From positions 1-44,738 of the forward strand of contig CADADE010000014.1 in the NCBI GenBank assembly GCA_902786615.1: a stretch of DNA of 44,738 bases, in the 5' to 3' direction. The position numbers were made by a program, and so were the translations under genes. This stretch comes from Oscillospiraceae bacterium. GTDB lineage: Bacteria; Bacillota_A; Clostridia; Oscillospirales; Oscillospiraceae. Below, in pieces: positions 1-8,375 of the stretch. The notes under the pieces were generated by a model, which saw nothing but the letters and a program-made list of their open reading frames with translations, had not been told where the DNA came from and ran no database searches. Within the stretch, counting starts at the first letter, position 1; each line of letters opens with the position of its first letter.

Positions 1-73
1 GGAGGCCTTTAAGGAAACCGTGGCAAAAAAGAGCGAAGAGCTGAAAACCTGGTTTTCAAATCTAGGCAAATGA
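1..73 (+). CDS. C-terminal end of an unidentified protein (truncated by window edge)
   Basis: An open frame runs from base 2 to a TGA at 71-73 and encodes the last 23 residues of a protein. The tail is rich in Lys and Glu with a final Trp-Phe pair, so it looks like an amphipathic helix. A rho-independent terminator follows 14 bases later, which supports this being a real gene end. The family cannot be recognised from so short a piece. Confidence 0.6.
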   Translation, partial: EAFKETVAKKSEELKTWFSNLGK

Positions 74-87
74 AATGTGTTGCACAT

Positions 88-117
88 AAACGCGCTTGGA
101 ATTATCCAGGCGCGTTT
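88..117 (+). terminator. Terminator after the partial gene
   Basis: A 12-bp stem (one G-T pair) runs from AAACGCGC at 88 to GCGCGTTT at 117, with a short A/T loop. It sits just after the TGA at 71-73. The trailing T run is short. Confidence 0.6.
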
Positions 118-221
118 GCATTGAGGAGATGCTCCTTGATGTGTGCGGTGAGAATTTCACTATTACCTGTTTCTTCTTGCTCTTGCAGGGGGGGTGCAAA
201 TTTTGTTGCGAGATGCACCCT

Positions 222-334
222 GAATAATTGAAAAGTATAGAAATAGCGAGTCGAAGAGTTCGAAATTTGAACCCTCCGGCCCGCTATTCCGCTTGTATCA
301 AGGCTTTTCACGCAGGAATAATTAAAAAGTACGG
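222..334. repeat. Degenerate direct repeat in the gene-free stretch left of tRNA-Ser
   Basis: Two 19-nt A/T-rich copies (222-240 and 316-334) match at 16 of 19 positions, with 75 bases between them. The stretch 118-321 otherwise holds a small hairpin (GGGTGCA at 192-198 with TGCACCC at 214-220) and no convincing gene. Low complexity makes chance similarity possible. Confidence 0.3.
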
Positions 335-361
335 AAGCTACTTGTATTATAGCTTCCGTAC
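322..361 (-). terminator. Terminator of tRNA-Ser
   Basis: A perfect 12-bp stem (329-340 with 350-361, 9-nt loop) lies just downstream of the tRNA on the minus strand and is followed in that direction by a TTTTTAAT tract at 322-328. Confidence 0.85.
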
Positions 362-366
362 AGATG

Positions 367-455
367 TGGCGGAGGGTGCAGGATTCGAACCCGCGTGGGG
401 TTTCCCCCTAACGGTTTTCAAGACCGCCCCGTTATGACCGCTTCGGTAACCCTCC
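367..455 (-). tRNA. tRNA-Ser (anticodon UGA)
   Basis: The minus strand folds as a class II tRNA. The acceptor stem pairs GGAGGGT (449-455) with ACCCTCC (371-377). The anticodon loop CTTGAAA gives UGA, there is a long variable arm typical of serine tRNAs, and the T arm carries TTCGAAT. The discriminator is G, and the CCA end is encoded in the genome at 367-369. It reads UCA and, by wobble, other UCN serine codons. A promoter (476-504) and a terminator (322-361) frame it as a single-gene unit. Confidence 0.97.
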
Positions 456-475
456 GTGTATGTTCAATTGCTTGG

Positions 476-504
476 ATTTTAGCACGTCAGCCCGCGCAAG
501 TCAA
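476..504 (-). promoter_or_regulatory. Promoter of tRNA-Ser
   Basis: On the minus strand TTGACT (499-504) and TAAAAT (476-481) are 17 bases apart, with a TGC just before the -10 box. The predicted start is about 15 bases upstream of the tRNA 5' end. Confidence 0.75.
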
Positions 505-567
505 GGCGCGGGCACGGCAAATTGCGGAAACTTTCCCGCGGGCGCGGGGCGTTCACAACTTGTTTGC

Positions 568-596
568 TTTACAGAAGGAGCCAAAAATGCTATATT
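568..596 (+). promoter_or_regulatory. Promoter of the DUF975 gene
   Basis: TTTACA (568-573) and TATATT (591-596) are 17 bases apart, with an extended -10 TGC at 588-590. It lies 50 bases upstream of the start codon. Confidence 0.65.
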
Positions 597-646
597 GAAA
601 CCAGAATACACTGCGGGAAAACCGCAAAACAAGGAGGCGCGCTTTT

Positions 647-1387
647 ATGCCGCTGGACAGAGCCGCCCTGAAATCCAGGGCGAAGGAGGTCATCGCCACT
701 TCCAACCCGCGGGTGATCACCGTCGGGCTTGTGTATCTGGTGTTCACCGTCGTGATGAGCGCGCTCAGCGCCCGCGTGATGAGCGTCAACATCAGCCAGA
801 GCGAGGCCATGAATTACATGCGCTACGCCATGGACGGCAACTACGAATACGCCCTGAAATACGCCGAAACCATGACGCCGCCCGCCGCGGCTTATGCCAT
901 CCATTTTATGCTGACCATGCTGTCGGGCGTCGTGGGCACGGGCTTTGTCATCTTTCTGCTCAACACCATCCGCAACCGCAAGCCCTGCTATGAAAACCTG
1001 CTGGACGGCTTCGGCTTCTGGTGGCGGATCATCGTGCTGAACCTGCTGCAAAGCGCCATCGTGGGGCTTCTGAGCATGCTGTTCGTGGTCCCCGGCGTGA
1101 TTGCGCATTACCGCTATTCGCAGGCCATGTACATCCTCATTGACGATCCGGCCAAGTCCCCCGTACAGTGCCTCAAGGAATCCGGGGCCATGATGAAGGA
1201 TCACAAAATGGAGCTCTTTGAGCTGGATCTGAGCTTCATCGGCTGGTATCTGCTGGGAATGATCCCCTACGTGGGCTACGCGGTGGAGGTCTGGTCGATG
1301 CCCTATATTGCCATGACCAAGGCGCTCTATTACGAAAAGCTCCTGGGCAGCAATGTCTGGAGCTATACGCCGGACTACCCGGCATGA
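647..1387 (+). CDS. DUF975 family integral membrane protein
   Basis: A 246-residue polytopic membrane protein. The N-terminal LKSRAKE stretch is followed by hydrophobic segments near residues 23-45, 85-110, 125-150 and 200-225, and the centre carries a pattern typical of the DUF975 family (a run of small and aromatic residues, then VPGVIAHYRYSQAMYIL). Members are found across Firmicutes and their molecular role is unknown. The start is set by AAGGAGG about 10 bases upstream of ATG 647. The gene stands alone between its own promoter and a terminator shared with rodA, which converges on it. Confidence 0.85.
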   Translation: MPLDRAALKSRAKEVIATSNPRVITVGLVYLVFTVVMSALSARVMSVNISQSEAMNYMRYAMDGNYEYALKYAETMTPPAAAYAIHFMLTMLSGVVGTGFVIFLLNTIRNRKPCYENLLDGFGFWWRIIVLNLLQSAIVGLLSMLFVVPGVIAHYRYSQAMYILIDDPAKSPVQCLKESGAMMKDHKMELFELDLSFIGWYLLGMIPYVGYAVEVWSMPYIAMTKALYYEKLLGSNVWSYTPDYPA

Positions 1388-1388
1388 C

Positions 1389-1420
1389 AAAAAGCAGACG
1401 GCTGAAACCGTCTGCTTTTT
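1389..1420. terminator. Bidirectional terminator between DUF975 gene and rodA
   Basis: AAAAAGCAGACGG pairs with CCGTCTGCTTTTT around a 6-base loop. The flanking A and T runs serve both converging genes. Confidence 0.95.
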
Positions 1421-1421
1421 G

Positions 1422-2585
1422 TCAGTAAATCAGAGAGAAGTGCTCCGGCTTGAGCTTGTACTTGATGCCGGACACAAGCCCCATCGCAATATACATCGTC
1501 ACCATGGACGAGCCCCCGTAGCTGAAGAAGGGGAGCGTGATGCCGATCACGGGGGTGATGCCGATGCACATGCCGATGTTGATGAGCGTCTGGAAGGTCA
1601 TGGCCGCCGCAACGCCCATACAGATCAGCATGTCGAAAAGCCGCCCGCTCTTGAGCCCAATGCGCACGATGTGGACAATGATGATCGACAGCAGGATAAC
1701 CACAATGATGCAGCCGATCATGCCCAGGTTTTCACCCACAACGGAGAAGATGAAGTCCGTGTGCTTGCCGGTGAAGACCGTGGTACGGTGCCCTTCCTCC
1801 ACGCCGGTGAGACGGCCGGAGGCGAGGGTGAGCTTGCTCTGCGTGGTCTGCCAGGTGATGCCCCAGCCGTCGGGGTCGATGCTGGGGTCATAGGGCGCGA
1901 TCAGGCGCTTTTTCTGGTAGTCCTTGAGAAAGTAGTTCCACAGCAGCGGGACCGCCGCGGCCACCGCCGCGCCGCCCAGGGCGAACCAGTACAGGCGCAC
2001 GCCCAGCAGATAAAACATGGTCAGGAAAATGAGCATGATGACCGTGGCGCTTCCCAGGTCGGAGGAGACCACGATGATGAGGCCAAAGACGATCACAAAG
2101 TGACCCACCATCTGCACGACGGAGAAAAAGCCGTCGATGTCCTCATGCTCCTTGATATAGGTCATCTGCCGCGCGGCGACGATGATATAGAGGATCTTGA
2201 TAACCTCGGCGGGCTGGATGCCGATGCCGGCGAAGCGGATCCACGCCTTGTTGCCGGTGCCGTCGTCCTGGCCGAAGATGACCAGCGCCACCAACAGCAG
2301 GACGTTGATGACGCACAGCAGCTTCCACTGGGAGCCGAGGATGTCCGCGTCAATGTAGGTGAGCACGATAAAGGCGCCGATGCCGAGGAACATGGAGAAG
2401 ACCTGTACGGCGATATACTTGGACGGGGCCGACATGTTCCAGCCGCCGTTGACCATGCCGACAACGGCCTTATTGATCATCAGGATGCCGAAGACGGAGC
2501 AGATGGTGCAGATGACGAGCAGAAAAATATCCGCCCGCTGGAAAAACTGCCGGACCAAAGGCCTGAGCTTGTTGATGCGCAGCAC
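1422..2585 (-). CDS. rodA: RodA-type SEDS peptidoglycan polymerase
   Basis: A 387-residue SEDS (FtsW/RodA/SpoVE) membrane protein with about ten transmembrane segments. It polymerises lipid II into glycan strands during cell elongation together with a class B PBP. Family marks seen are WIRF.G.GIQPAE (N-terminal half), the long extracellular loop ending in KHTDFIFSVVGENLG with the conserved Asp, and the C-terminal FFSYGGSS motif. The FTGKHTDFIF form of the loop fits RodA better than FtsW. The start is GTG at 2585; the purine-rich GGAAAGGGG abuts it closely, so initiation a few codons away cannot be excluded. No PBP2 or mre genes are nearby. It is divergent from tsaE and converges on the DUF975 gene. 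Confidence 0.93.
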   Translation of the reverse strand: MLRINKLRPLVRQFFQRADIFLLVICTICSVFGILMINKAVVGMVNGGWNMSAPSKYIAVQVFSMFLGIGAFIVLTYIDADILGSQWKLLCVINVLLLVALVIFGQDDGTGNKAWIRFAGIGIQPAEVIKILYIIVAARQMTYIKEHEDIDGFFSVVQMVGHFVIVFGLIIVVSSDLGSATVIMLIFLTMFYLLGVRLYWFALGGAAVAAAVPLLWNYFLKDYQKKRLIAPYDPSIDPDGWGITWQTTQSKLTLASGRLTGVEEGHRTTVFTGKHTDFIFSVVGENLGMIGCIIVVILLSIIIVHIVRIGLKSGRLFDMLICMGVAAAMTFQTLINIGMCIGITPVIGITLPFFSYGGSSMVTMYIAMGLVSGIKYKLKPEHFSLIY

Positions 2586-2609
2586 CCCCTTTCCGAAAAT
2601 ACAAAGCGT

Positions 2610-2638
2610 ATGGTAACACGAACTTGCTCTTTACGCAA
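2610..2638 (-). promoter_or_regulatory. Probable rodA promoter
   Basis: On the minus strand TTGCGT (2633-2638) and TACCAT (2610-2615) are 17 bases apart and 25 bases upstream of the GTG start. The hexamers are only moderate matches. Confidence 0.45.
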
Positions 2639-2659
2639 GCGGGAATGAAGTGGTATAAT
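2631..2659 (+). promoter_or_regulatory. Probable tsaE-tsaB promoter with extended -10
   Basis: TATAAT at 2654-2659 is preceded by TGG (extended -10). The -35 position (TTACGC, 2631-2636) is weak. It overlaps the back of the divergent rodA promoter. The leader then contains a CCCCGC/GCGGGG inverted repeat (about 2693-2729) just upstream of the tsaE ribosome binding site. Confidence 0.5.
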
Positions 2660-2743
2660 ACCATAACCGAAGAAAAATATATCACAAAAGCGCCCCGCGT
2701 TTGTTAGAAGAGTGTAAAACCGTGCGGGGCATGGGAGAAAAGC

Positions 2744-3169
2744 ATGTCTGAATATATCACGCACAATGAGCGCGAGACCGAGGAGCTCGGCGCGCGCCTG
2801 TCCGCCGGCCTGCCGGGCGGCGCGGTGATCGCCATGTACGGCGATCTCGGCGCGGGCAAGACGGCCTTCGTGCGCGGCATGGCCCGGGGCATGGGCCTCA
2901 ATTGCCGCGTATCCAGCCCCACCTTCACCATCGTCAACGAGTATCTGGGGGAGCGGGAGCTGATCCACTTCGACATGTACCGCCTCTCCGGCGCGGACGA
3001 GCTCTTTGACATCGGCTGGGAGGATTATCTGAACCGCGGCGCCGTGTGCGCGGTGGAGTGGAGCGAGAACGTGGAGGACGCCTTTTTCGGGGATGAAATC
3101 CGCGTCACGATCGAAAAGCTGTCCGATACGGACAGAAAAATCACCATTGAGGGGGCGGAACTATGCTGA
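2744..3169 (+). CDS. tsaE: TsaE, ATPase of the t6A tRNA modification complex
   Basis: A 141-residue P-loop ATPase. TsaE acts with TsaB and TsaD to transfer threonylcarbamoyl to A37 of ANN-decoding tRNAs. The Walker A motif GDLGAGKT is at residues 33-40. The family pattern [10 protein letters not shown] and the HFDMYRL stretch with its conserved Asp follow. The length is normal for TsaE. The start at ATG 2744 has a GGGAGAAAAGC leader. It overlaps tsaB by 7 bases, so the two are translationally coupled. The usual partners rimI and tsaD are not next to it; upp follows instead. Confidence 0.95.
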   Translation: MSEYITHNERETEELGARLSAGLPGGAVIAMYGDLGAGKTAFVRGMARGMGLNCRVSSPTFTIVNEYLGERELIHFDMYRLSGADELFDIGWEDYLNRGAVCAVEWSENVEDAFFGDEIRVTIEKLSDTDRKITIEGAELC

Positions 3170-3873
3170 TCCTGGCATTTGAATCGACGGCCAAGGCGGC
3201 TTCGGCGGCGCTGGTGCGGGACGGGAAGCTCGTCAGCCAGTACAGCCAGTGCAGCGGCCTGACTCACAGCCGCACCCTCCTTCCCATGGGGGAGGATATG
3301 CTGAAAAACGCAGAGCTCAGTCTCGACGACGTGGATCTGCTCGCGGTGGCCCACGGCCCCGGTTCCTTCACCGGCGTGCGCATCGGGGTGTCCATGGTCA
3401 AGGGGCTCGCCTGGGCGGGCGATAAGCCCTGCGTGGGCGTGTCCACACTGGAGGCCATGGCTTGGCACGGCCTTGCGGCGGGCGGACTCATCTGCCCCGT
3501 GATGGACGCGCGGCGAAGCCAGGTCTATAACGCCCTCTTTCGTATTCAGGATGGGAGGCCCGTGCGCCTGACCGAGGATCGGCCCATCGCGCTTGAAGAG
3601 CTCGCGGAGGAACTGAAAGCCTTCGGAGAGTCTGCCTTTCTCATCGGCGACGGGGCGGAGCTCAGCTTCCGCGCCCTGACGGACAGGGGCGTTCCCTGCG
3701 TGCTGGCCCCGGAGAATCTGCGCATGCAGAGCGCCTGGGGCGTCGCCATGGCCGCGCAGGACAAGCGGCCCGGGAATGCCGACACGCTGCTGCCCGTGTA
3801 TCTGCGCCTCTCACAGGCCGAACGGGAGCGGCAGGAGCGCCTGCAAAAGGCAGAGATGCAAGGAAACGCTTGA
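3163..3873 (+). CDS. tsaB: TsaB, t6A biosynthesis protein
   Basis: A 236-residue member of the ASKHA (Kae1/TsaD/YeaZ) fold. TsaB is the non-catalytic partner that heterodimerises with TsaD and recruits TsaE in the cytoplasm. The N-terminus [10 protein letters not shown] and the motif [12 protein letters not shown] (residues 64-75) are diagnostic, and the [12 protein letters not shown] segment also matches. The start overlaps the end of tsaE. The C-terminus ([16 protein letters not shown]) is charged and likely helical. The -35 box of the upp promoter overlaps its stop codon, so the operon probably ends here functionally although no terminator is visible. Confidence 0.95.
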   Translation: MLILAFESTAKAASAALVRDGKLVSQYSQCSGLTHSRTLLPMGEDMLKNAELSLDDVDLLAVAHGPGSFTGVRIGVSMVKGLAWAGDKPCVGVSTLEAMAWHGLAAGGLICPVMDARRSQVYNALFRIQDGRPVRLTEDRPIALEELAEELKAFGESAFLIGDGAELSFRALTDRGVPCVLAPENLRMQSAWGVAMAAQDKRPGNADTLLPVYLRLSQAERERQERLQKAEMQGNA

Positions 3874-3898
3874 CTTCTGCCGGCAGGTAGTATATCAT
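3870..3898 (+). promoter_or_regulatory. Promoter of upp
   Basis: TTGACT (3870-3875) and TATCAT (3893-3898) are 17 bases apart. The -35 box overlaps the tsaB stop codon. The predicted leader is about 60 bases. Confidence 0.65.
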
Positions 3899-3967
3899 AC
3901 CCGCGATAGAGCATTTTTCCTGCATTTCGCAATGCAAAAAGAATATCAATCAAAGGAGAAGCAATCC

Positions 3968-4597
3968 ATGAGCAAAGTATGCGTTTTCGACCATCCGCTG
4001 ATTCAGCACAAGCTGTCCATTCTCCGCGACAAGAGCACCAGCGTCAAGGAGTTCCGCGAGCTTATTTCCGAGATCGCCATGCTGATGTGCTATGAGGCGA
4101 CCCGCGATCTGCCCCTGGAGGAGATCACGGTCGAAACTCCCGTTGCTCCCGCCAAGTGCAAGCGCATTTCCGGCAAGAAGCTGGCGATCGTGCCCATCCT
4201 CCGCGCCGGTCTCGGCATGGTTGACGGCATGGTGAGCATGATGCCCAACGTCAAGGTCGGCCACGTCGGCCTTTTCCGTGACCCCGCCACGCTGGAGCCG
4301 GTCAAGTATTACTTCAAGATGCCCCCAGATATTGAGGAGCGCGACGTCATCGTTGTCGATCCGATGCTCGCCACCGGCGGCTCCGCCTCCGCGGCTGTCA
4401 CCTTCCTCAAGGAAGTCGGCGTCAAGCATATCAAGCTCATGAGCATTATCGGCGCGCCCGAGGGCGTCGCCCGCATGCAGGCCGATCACCCCGACGTGGA
4501 TATTTTCGTTGCCGCGCTGGATGATCATCTGAACGATCACGGCTACATTGTCCCCGGTCTGGGTGACGCCGGCGACCGTATTTTCGGCACCAAGTAA
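3968..4597 (+). CDS. upp: Uracil phosphoribosyltransferase
   Basis: A 209-residue type I PRTase that makes UMP from uracil and PRPP in pyrimidine salvage. The N-terminal [12 protein letters not shown] stretch, PILRAGLGM (residues 76-84), the PRPP-binding loop [11 protein letters not shown] (130-140) and the C-terminal uracil-binding [11 protein letters not shown] are all present. The ATG at 3968 is chosen over upstream in-frame starts because AAAGGAG at 3952-3958 sits at proper spacing and the protein then begins as the family does. Length is standard. It has its own promoter and terminator and is not beside a uracil permease. Confidence 0.97.
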   Translation: MSKVCVFDHPLIQHKLSILRDKSTSVKEFRELISEIAMLMCYEATRDLPLEEITVETPVAPAKCKRISGKKLAIVPILRAGLGMVDGMVSMMPNVKVGHVGLFRDPATLEPVKYYFKMPPDIEERDVIVVDPMLATGGSASAAVTFLKEVGVKHIKLMSIIGAPEGVARMQADHPDVDIFVAALDDHLNDHGYIVPGLGDAGDRIFGTK

Positions 4598-4607
4598 AAA
4601 AGCAGAG

Positions 4608-4633
4608 ACGCCGCTTCCGGTCGGAGGCGGCGT
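4608..4633 (+). terminator. Terminator of upp
   Basis: ACGCCGC (4608-4614) pairs with GCGGCGT (4627-4633), followed by TTTCC. It lies 10 bases after the upp stop codon. Confidence 0.7.
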
Positions 4634-4650
4634 TTTCCTTATGAAGAAGA

Positions 4651-4678
4651 ACCTCCGGCTCGATGCTGAGCCGGAGGT
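4651..4678. terminator. Bidirectional terminator between upp and asd
   Basis: A perfect 11-bp stem ACCTCCGGCTC/GAGCCGGAGGT with a 6-base loop, followed by GATTTTTTT on the plus strand and by TTCTTCTT on the minus strand. It ends the hom-lysC-asd operon and backs up the upp terminator. Confidence 0.85.
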
Positions 4679-4685
4679 GATTTTT

Positions 4686-5693
4686 TTACATTTTCTCGGC
4701 CAGGAGCTTGAGGATCTGCACGGCATTGGAGGCAGCGCCCTTGCGGATCTGGTCGCCGCAGCACCAGAGGGTGAGACCGTGGTCGTCGGTCAGATCGTCG
4801 CGGATTCTGCCGACCCAGACGAGATCCTGATCGGTGGTATCCAGCGGGGTGGGGTAGCAGCGGCCCTCGTAGTTCTCGATGAGGCGCACGCCGGGATAGG
4901 CGGCGACGGCGGCCTTCGCGGCCTCGACGCTGACCTTATCCTTCGTGTGCAGGGTGACCGCCATGGAGTGGGAGCGCATGACCGGGACACGCACGCAGGT
5001 GCAGTTGACCTTCAGGTCGGGGCTGTGCATGATGCGGCGGCCCTCATTCTGCATCTTCATCTCTTCCTTGGTGTAGTCGTTGCCGTAGGGGGCGTCGATG
5101 AAGGGAATGACGTTCATGGCGATCTGGGTGGCGAAGGTCTTGACCACGGGCTTCTCGCCTTTGGCGAGGGAGGCCATCTGATCGTTGAGCTCGTTGATGC
5201 CGTTGGTGCCCGCGCCGGAAACGGCCTGGTAGGTGCACACAACCATCTTCTCAATGGGGGAGAGATTGTTGATCGCGGCGACGGCCATCAGGGTGATGAT
5301 GGTGCAGCAGTTGGGGTTTGCGATCATGCCGTGGTTTTCAAAGGCGTCTGCGCCGTTGATTTCGGGGACGACCAGGGGCACGTCGGGCTCGAGACGGAAA
5401 GCGGAGCTGTTGTCGATGTAAATAGCGCCGCTCTTCTTGATGGCGGGAGCAAATTTCCGGGACATGTCGCCCTCAACTGCGCCGAGGACAAAATCCAGAC
5501 CCTCGAAGGCGTTGTCGTTGGCTTCCTGAATGGGGACGTCATTGCCCTTGAAGGACACACACTTGCCGACGCTCTTGGCGCTGGCGAGGGGGCGGAGCTC
5601 ATTGACAGGGATGTCATACTCGGCGAGGATCTTGAGCATTTCCTGACCGACAGCGCCCGTGGCGCCCAGAACTGCGATATTCAAAGCTTTCAT
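4686..5693 (-). CDS. asd: Aspartate-semialdehyde dehydrogenase
   Basis: A 335-residue NADP-dependent enzyme that reduces aspartyl phosphate to aspartate semialdehyde, the branch point to lysine/DAP, threonine and methionine. The nucleotide loop GATGAVG is at residues 10-16, the active-site Cys lies in NPNCC (126-130, probably C129), and the conserved His is in MRSHS (His242). The ATG at 5693 is preferred over an upstream in-frame start because GGAGGTAAATACA precedes it and the protein then begins MKALNIAVLGATG. It is the last gene of hom-lysC-asd, 22 bases after lysC. Confidence 0.96.
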   Translation of the reverse strand: MKALNIAVLGATGAVGQEMLKILAEYDIPVNELRPLASAKSVGKCVSFKGNDVPIQEANDNAFEGLDFVLGAVEGDMSRKFAPAIKKSGAIYIDNSSAFRLEPDVPLVVPEINGADAFENHGMIANPNCCTIITLMAVAAINNLSPIEKMVVCTYQAVSGAGTNGINELNDQMASLAKGEKPVVKTFATQIAMNVIPFIDAPYGNDYTKEEMKMQNEGRRIMHSPDLKVNCTCVRVPVMRSHSMAVTLHTKDKVSVEAAKAAVAAYPGVRLIENYEGRCYPTPLDTTDQDLVWVGRIRDDLTDDHGLTLWCCGDQIRKGAASNAVQILKLLAEKM

Positions 5694-5715
5694 TGTATTT
5701 ACCTCCAAAACTGTT

Positions 5716-7032
5716 TTATCCTGCGAAGCGCTCGTAAATGACACGGATCGCTTTTTCAAAGTCTTCGTTTTCCACGCCCACGATGATGGACAGCTCGTCG
5801 GCCCCCTGGGCGATGGTGCGGATGTTGATGCCGCTCTTGCCCAGCGCATGGAAGAGCCGGCCCGAGGTGCCGGGGCGGGAGGTCATCTTGCGCCCGACGG
5901 TGGCGACGAGGGAGATGCCCTCCTTGATGTTCACGTCGTCGGGGCGGACGGCCTTCTGAATGTCGGCAATCACGTCGTACACGCTGTCGCCCAGCGCCTT
6001 GGTGGAGGACACGAGGGCGAAGCTGTAAAGGCCGAGGGTGATATGCTCCACCGGCGCATGATAGCGGTCGAGGATCTCCAGCGCCTGGCGCAGGGATTCA
6101 CTGGTGTTCATGCTGCGTTTCTTGACGGTGAGGATGGTGAAGCCGCGCCGCCCGGCGATGCCGGTGATGAAGCGCTCCTCCTGATCGCTGATCTCCTCCA
6201 CCTCGTCCACGATCATGGTGCCGGGGTCCTGAGGGCGGTTGGTGTTGCGGATGTTGAGGGCGATGCCCTTCTCCTTGACGGGGAGGATGGAGTCCTCATG
6301 CAGAACGGAGGCGCCCATGAAGGCCAGCTCCTGCAGCTCGGCATAGGTGACGGTGGAGATGGGCGCGGGGTTATCCACGATGCGGGGATCGGCCACCAGA
6401 ATGCCGGAAACATCCGTCCAGTTTTCATACACGTCCGCGTCCACAGCTGCCGCGGCCAGAGCGCCGGAGATATCGCTGCCGCCGCGGGACATGACCTTGA
6501 TCTTCCCGGTGGGGAGCCTGCCGTAGAAGCCGGGGATCAGGATGCGCTCATACTTGTCGAGCGCTTCCTTGATGGCAGCGTAGGTTTTCTCCCGGTCGAT
6601 CTGCCCGTCAAAGCCAAAGAACACACAGTCGGCGGCGTCTACAAATCTATACCCAAGATATTCCGCCAGCAGGCGGGAGGTGAAATACTCGCCGCGGGAG
6701 ACCAGCTCGTCCACGCCCATGAATTTGTCCAGGCGGGGGAGCAGCTTGTCGAAATCGCCCTCCACGTCGTACTGCAGACCCAGCTCGTCGCGGATCTCGA
6801 CGAAGCGGGAGCGGATGGTGCCGATGATATCCTCACAGCTCACGCCGTAGGTGATGTGGGCGTGGCACAGATACAGAAGATCCGTCAGCTTGTGGTCGCT
6901 GCTGTCGCGCTTGCCCGCAGCGGAGCTGACCACGATGCGCCGGGCGGGATCGGCCTCAACGATGGCCTTGACCTTCTTGAACTGCGCGGCTCCCGCGACG
7001 GAGGAGCCGCCGAATTTTGCAACCTTTAACAT
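5716..7032 (-). CDS. lysC: Aspartate kinase
   Basis: A 438-residue monofunctional aspartokinase that phosphorylates aspartate, the first step of the aspartate family. The N-terminal KFGGSS (residues 6-11), the kinase segments SRGGSDISGA and ENWTDVSGI, and two C-terminal ACT regulatory domains (about 305-438, with LVATVGRKM and NIRTIAQGADELSI) are present. ACT domains imply feedback control by lysine and/or threonine; which one cannot be told from sequence alone. The start codon follows directly on the hom stop codon, so the two genes are coupled. Confidence 0.95.
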   Translation of the reverse strand: MLKVAKFGGSSVAGAAQFKKVKAIVEADPARRIVVSSAAGKRDSSDHKLTDLLYLCHAHITYGVSCEDIIGTIRSRFVEIRDELGLQYDVEGDFDKLLPRLDKFMGVDELVSRGEYFTSRLLAEYLGYRFVDAADCVFFGFDGQIDREKTYAAIKEALDKYERILIPGFYGRLPTGKIKVMSRGGSDISGALAAAAVDADVYENWTDVSGILVADPRIVDNPAPISTVTYAELQELAFMGASVLHEDSILPVKEKGIALNIRNTNRPQDPGTMIVDEVEEISDQEERFITGIAGRRGFTILTVKKRSMNTSESLRQALEILDRYHAPVEHITLGLYSFALVSSTKALGDSVYDVIADIQKAVRPDDVNIKEGISLVATVGRKMTSRPGTSGRLFHALGKSGINIRTIAQGADELSIIVGVENEDFEKAIRVIYERFAG

Positions 7033-8172
7033 TTATTCCTCCATGGCGGCAAAGAAGATGCTGCCGCCCTCCTTACGCACAGAATCGGCCAGCGCGTGCA
7101 TCGCGGGCACCGAGATCGGCTCGATCACGCCGCGCACGCTCTCCTCATCGCCCCGGCACTCCTTGAAGGAGAAGCGCGCGGCCATGTCCACGTCGACGCG
7201 CACATAGTAGGAATGGACACAGGCGGAGTTGTCGGCGCTGACCTTGAGGCAGGCGGGGCGGAACATCTCGAGGCTTCCGAGTCCGCACAGATCGCGCACC
7301 ACGGCGGAGGCGGTGGGGTAGCGGCCCGCGCCCTGACCCATCAGGACGATGGCACCGGCGTTCTCGCCGTTGTACTTGGCCATGTTGAAGTTTTTCACCA
7401 CGGAGCACTCCGGGGCGTTCGCCGGGAAGAGCACAGGCTCCACATAGGCATAGACCGTGGAACCGGCAGGGCCGCCGGAGGTGATGAGGCGGCAGGTCAG
7501 GCCCCGACCCTGGAAATCCGCCACGTCGGCGGCGGTGATGCTCTCAATCCCCTCGCGGGAGAAGCCGTCCACCGGCAGCTTGTCGTAAGCCACCGCGCAG
7601 GCCAGCATTATCTTGCGAAGCGCGTCCAGACCCGAAACGTCCGCCGTGGGATCGGCTTCAGCATAGCCGAGCGCCTGGGCCTGTTTGAGCACGTCGCCGT
7701 AATCCTTGCCCTCGCTCTGCATGGCGTCAAGCATGAAGTTCGTGGTGCCGTTGAGGATACCGCCGAGAGACAGAATATTGTCGCTTTGCGCCGCGATGGC
7801 CAGGTTATGCAGGAAAGGCACGCCGCCGCCGCAGGCGGCTGAAAAGAGGAAGGAGACGCCGTTTGCGCGGGCCAGCTCCGCAAGCTCAATTCCGTGCGCC
7901 GCAACCAGGGCCTTGTTGGAGGTGACCACATGCTTGCCCGCCTTCAGCGCCGCCGCGACGTAGGTGTTGGCGGGTTCAATGCCGCCCATGACCTCCGCCA
8001 CCGCGCCGACCGAGGGGTCGTTCACGATCGCGTCAAAGGAGGAGACCTTAAAGGGCTGATCCTCCTTGCCCGCTCTTACCAGAACAGGGCCAGGCTCCAG
8101 CCCGGCGCACTTTTCCAACATCTCATACACGCCGACGCCGACGGTACCAAAACCCAGAATTGCAACTTTCAT
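7033..8172 (-). CDS. hom: Homoserine dehydrogenase, short form
   Basis: A 379-residue NAD(P)-dependent enzyme reducing aspartate semialdehyde to homoserine. The Rossmann motif GFGTVG is at residues 7-12. The catalytic-domain signature GILNGTTNFML and the EADPTADVSGLDA stretch are present. Family members with a C-terminal ACT domain are about 430 residues; this one stops near the end of the catalytic region, so direct allosteric control through an ACT domain is probably absent. The ATG at 8172 is chosen because AGGAAGG lies 7-8 bases upstream and the protein starts MKVAILGFG. It is the first gene of the operon. Confidence 0.94.
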   Translation of the reverse strand: MKVAILGFGTVGVGVYEMLEKCAGLEPGPVLVRAGKEDQPFKVSSFDAIVNDPSVGAVAEVMGGIEPANTYVAAALKAGKHVVTSNKALVAAHGIELAELARANGVSFLFSAACGGGVPFLHNLAIAAQSDNILSLGGILNGTTNFMLDAMQSEGKDYGDVLKQAQALGYAEADPTADVSGLDALRKIMLACAVAYDKLPVDGFSREGIESITAADVADFQGRGLTCRLITSGGPAGSTVYAYVEPVLFPANAPECSVVKNFNMAKYNGENAGAIVLMGQGAGRYPTASAVVRDLCGLGSLEMFRPACLKVSADNSACVHSYYVRVDVDMAARFSFKECRGDEESVRGVIEPISVPAMHALADSVRKEGGSIFFAAMEE

Positions 8173-8229
8173 TTTGACCTTCCTCTCTGATGTCCGCAAA
8201 ATGGAGACAATTGTCTTTAGAACGGCGAC

Positions 8230-8258
8230 AGTTTACCACATGCCGCGCCGGATTACAA
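8230..8258 (-). promoter_or_regulatory. Promoter of hom-lysC-asd
   Basis: On the minus strand TTGTAA (8253-8258) and TAAACT (8230-8235) are 17 bases apart. The leader of about 50 bases contains a perfect 12-bp palindrome AGACAATTGTCT (8205-8216), a possible operator. No lysine riboswitch or T-box is seen. Confidence 0.55.
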
Positions 8259-8375
8259 GTCTTTTTTCAAAAAAAACTTTGTCAGAATTGCGGCAAAAAG
8301 CCCGGGGTCTCTTGGTGTTTTTAAACAGAAAAGAGCTTATCCCGAAAGAGAAAGGCCCTTTGTTAAAAATAAATG

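Noticed and set aside
222..455. Integrated element or att site next to tRNA-Ser
   Set aside because: The direct repeats are A/T rich and imperfect, no integrase is present, and no duplicate of the tRNA 3' end occurs elsewhere in the window.
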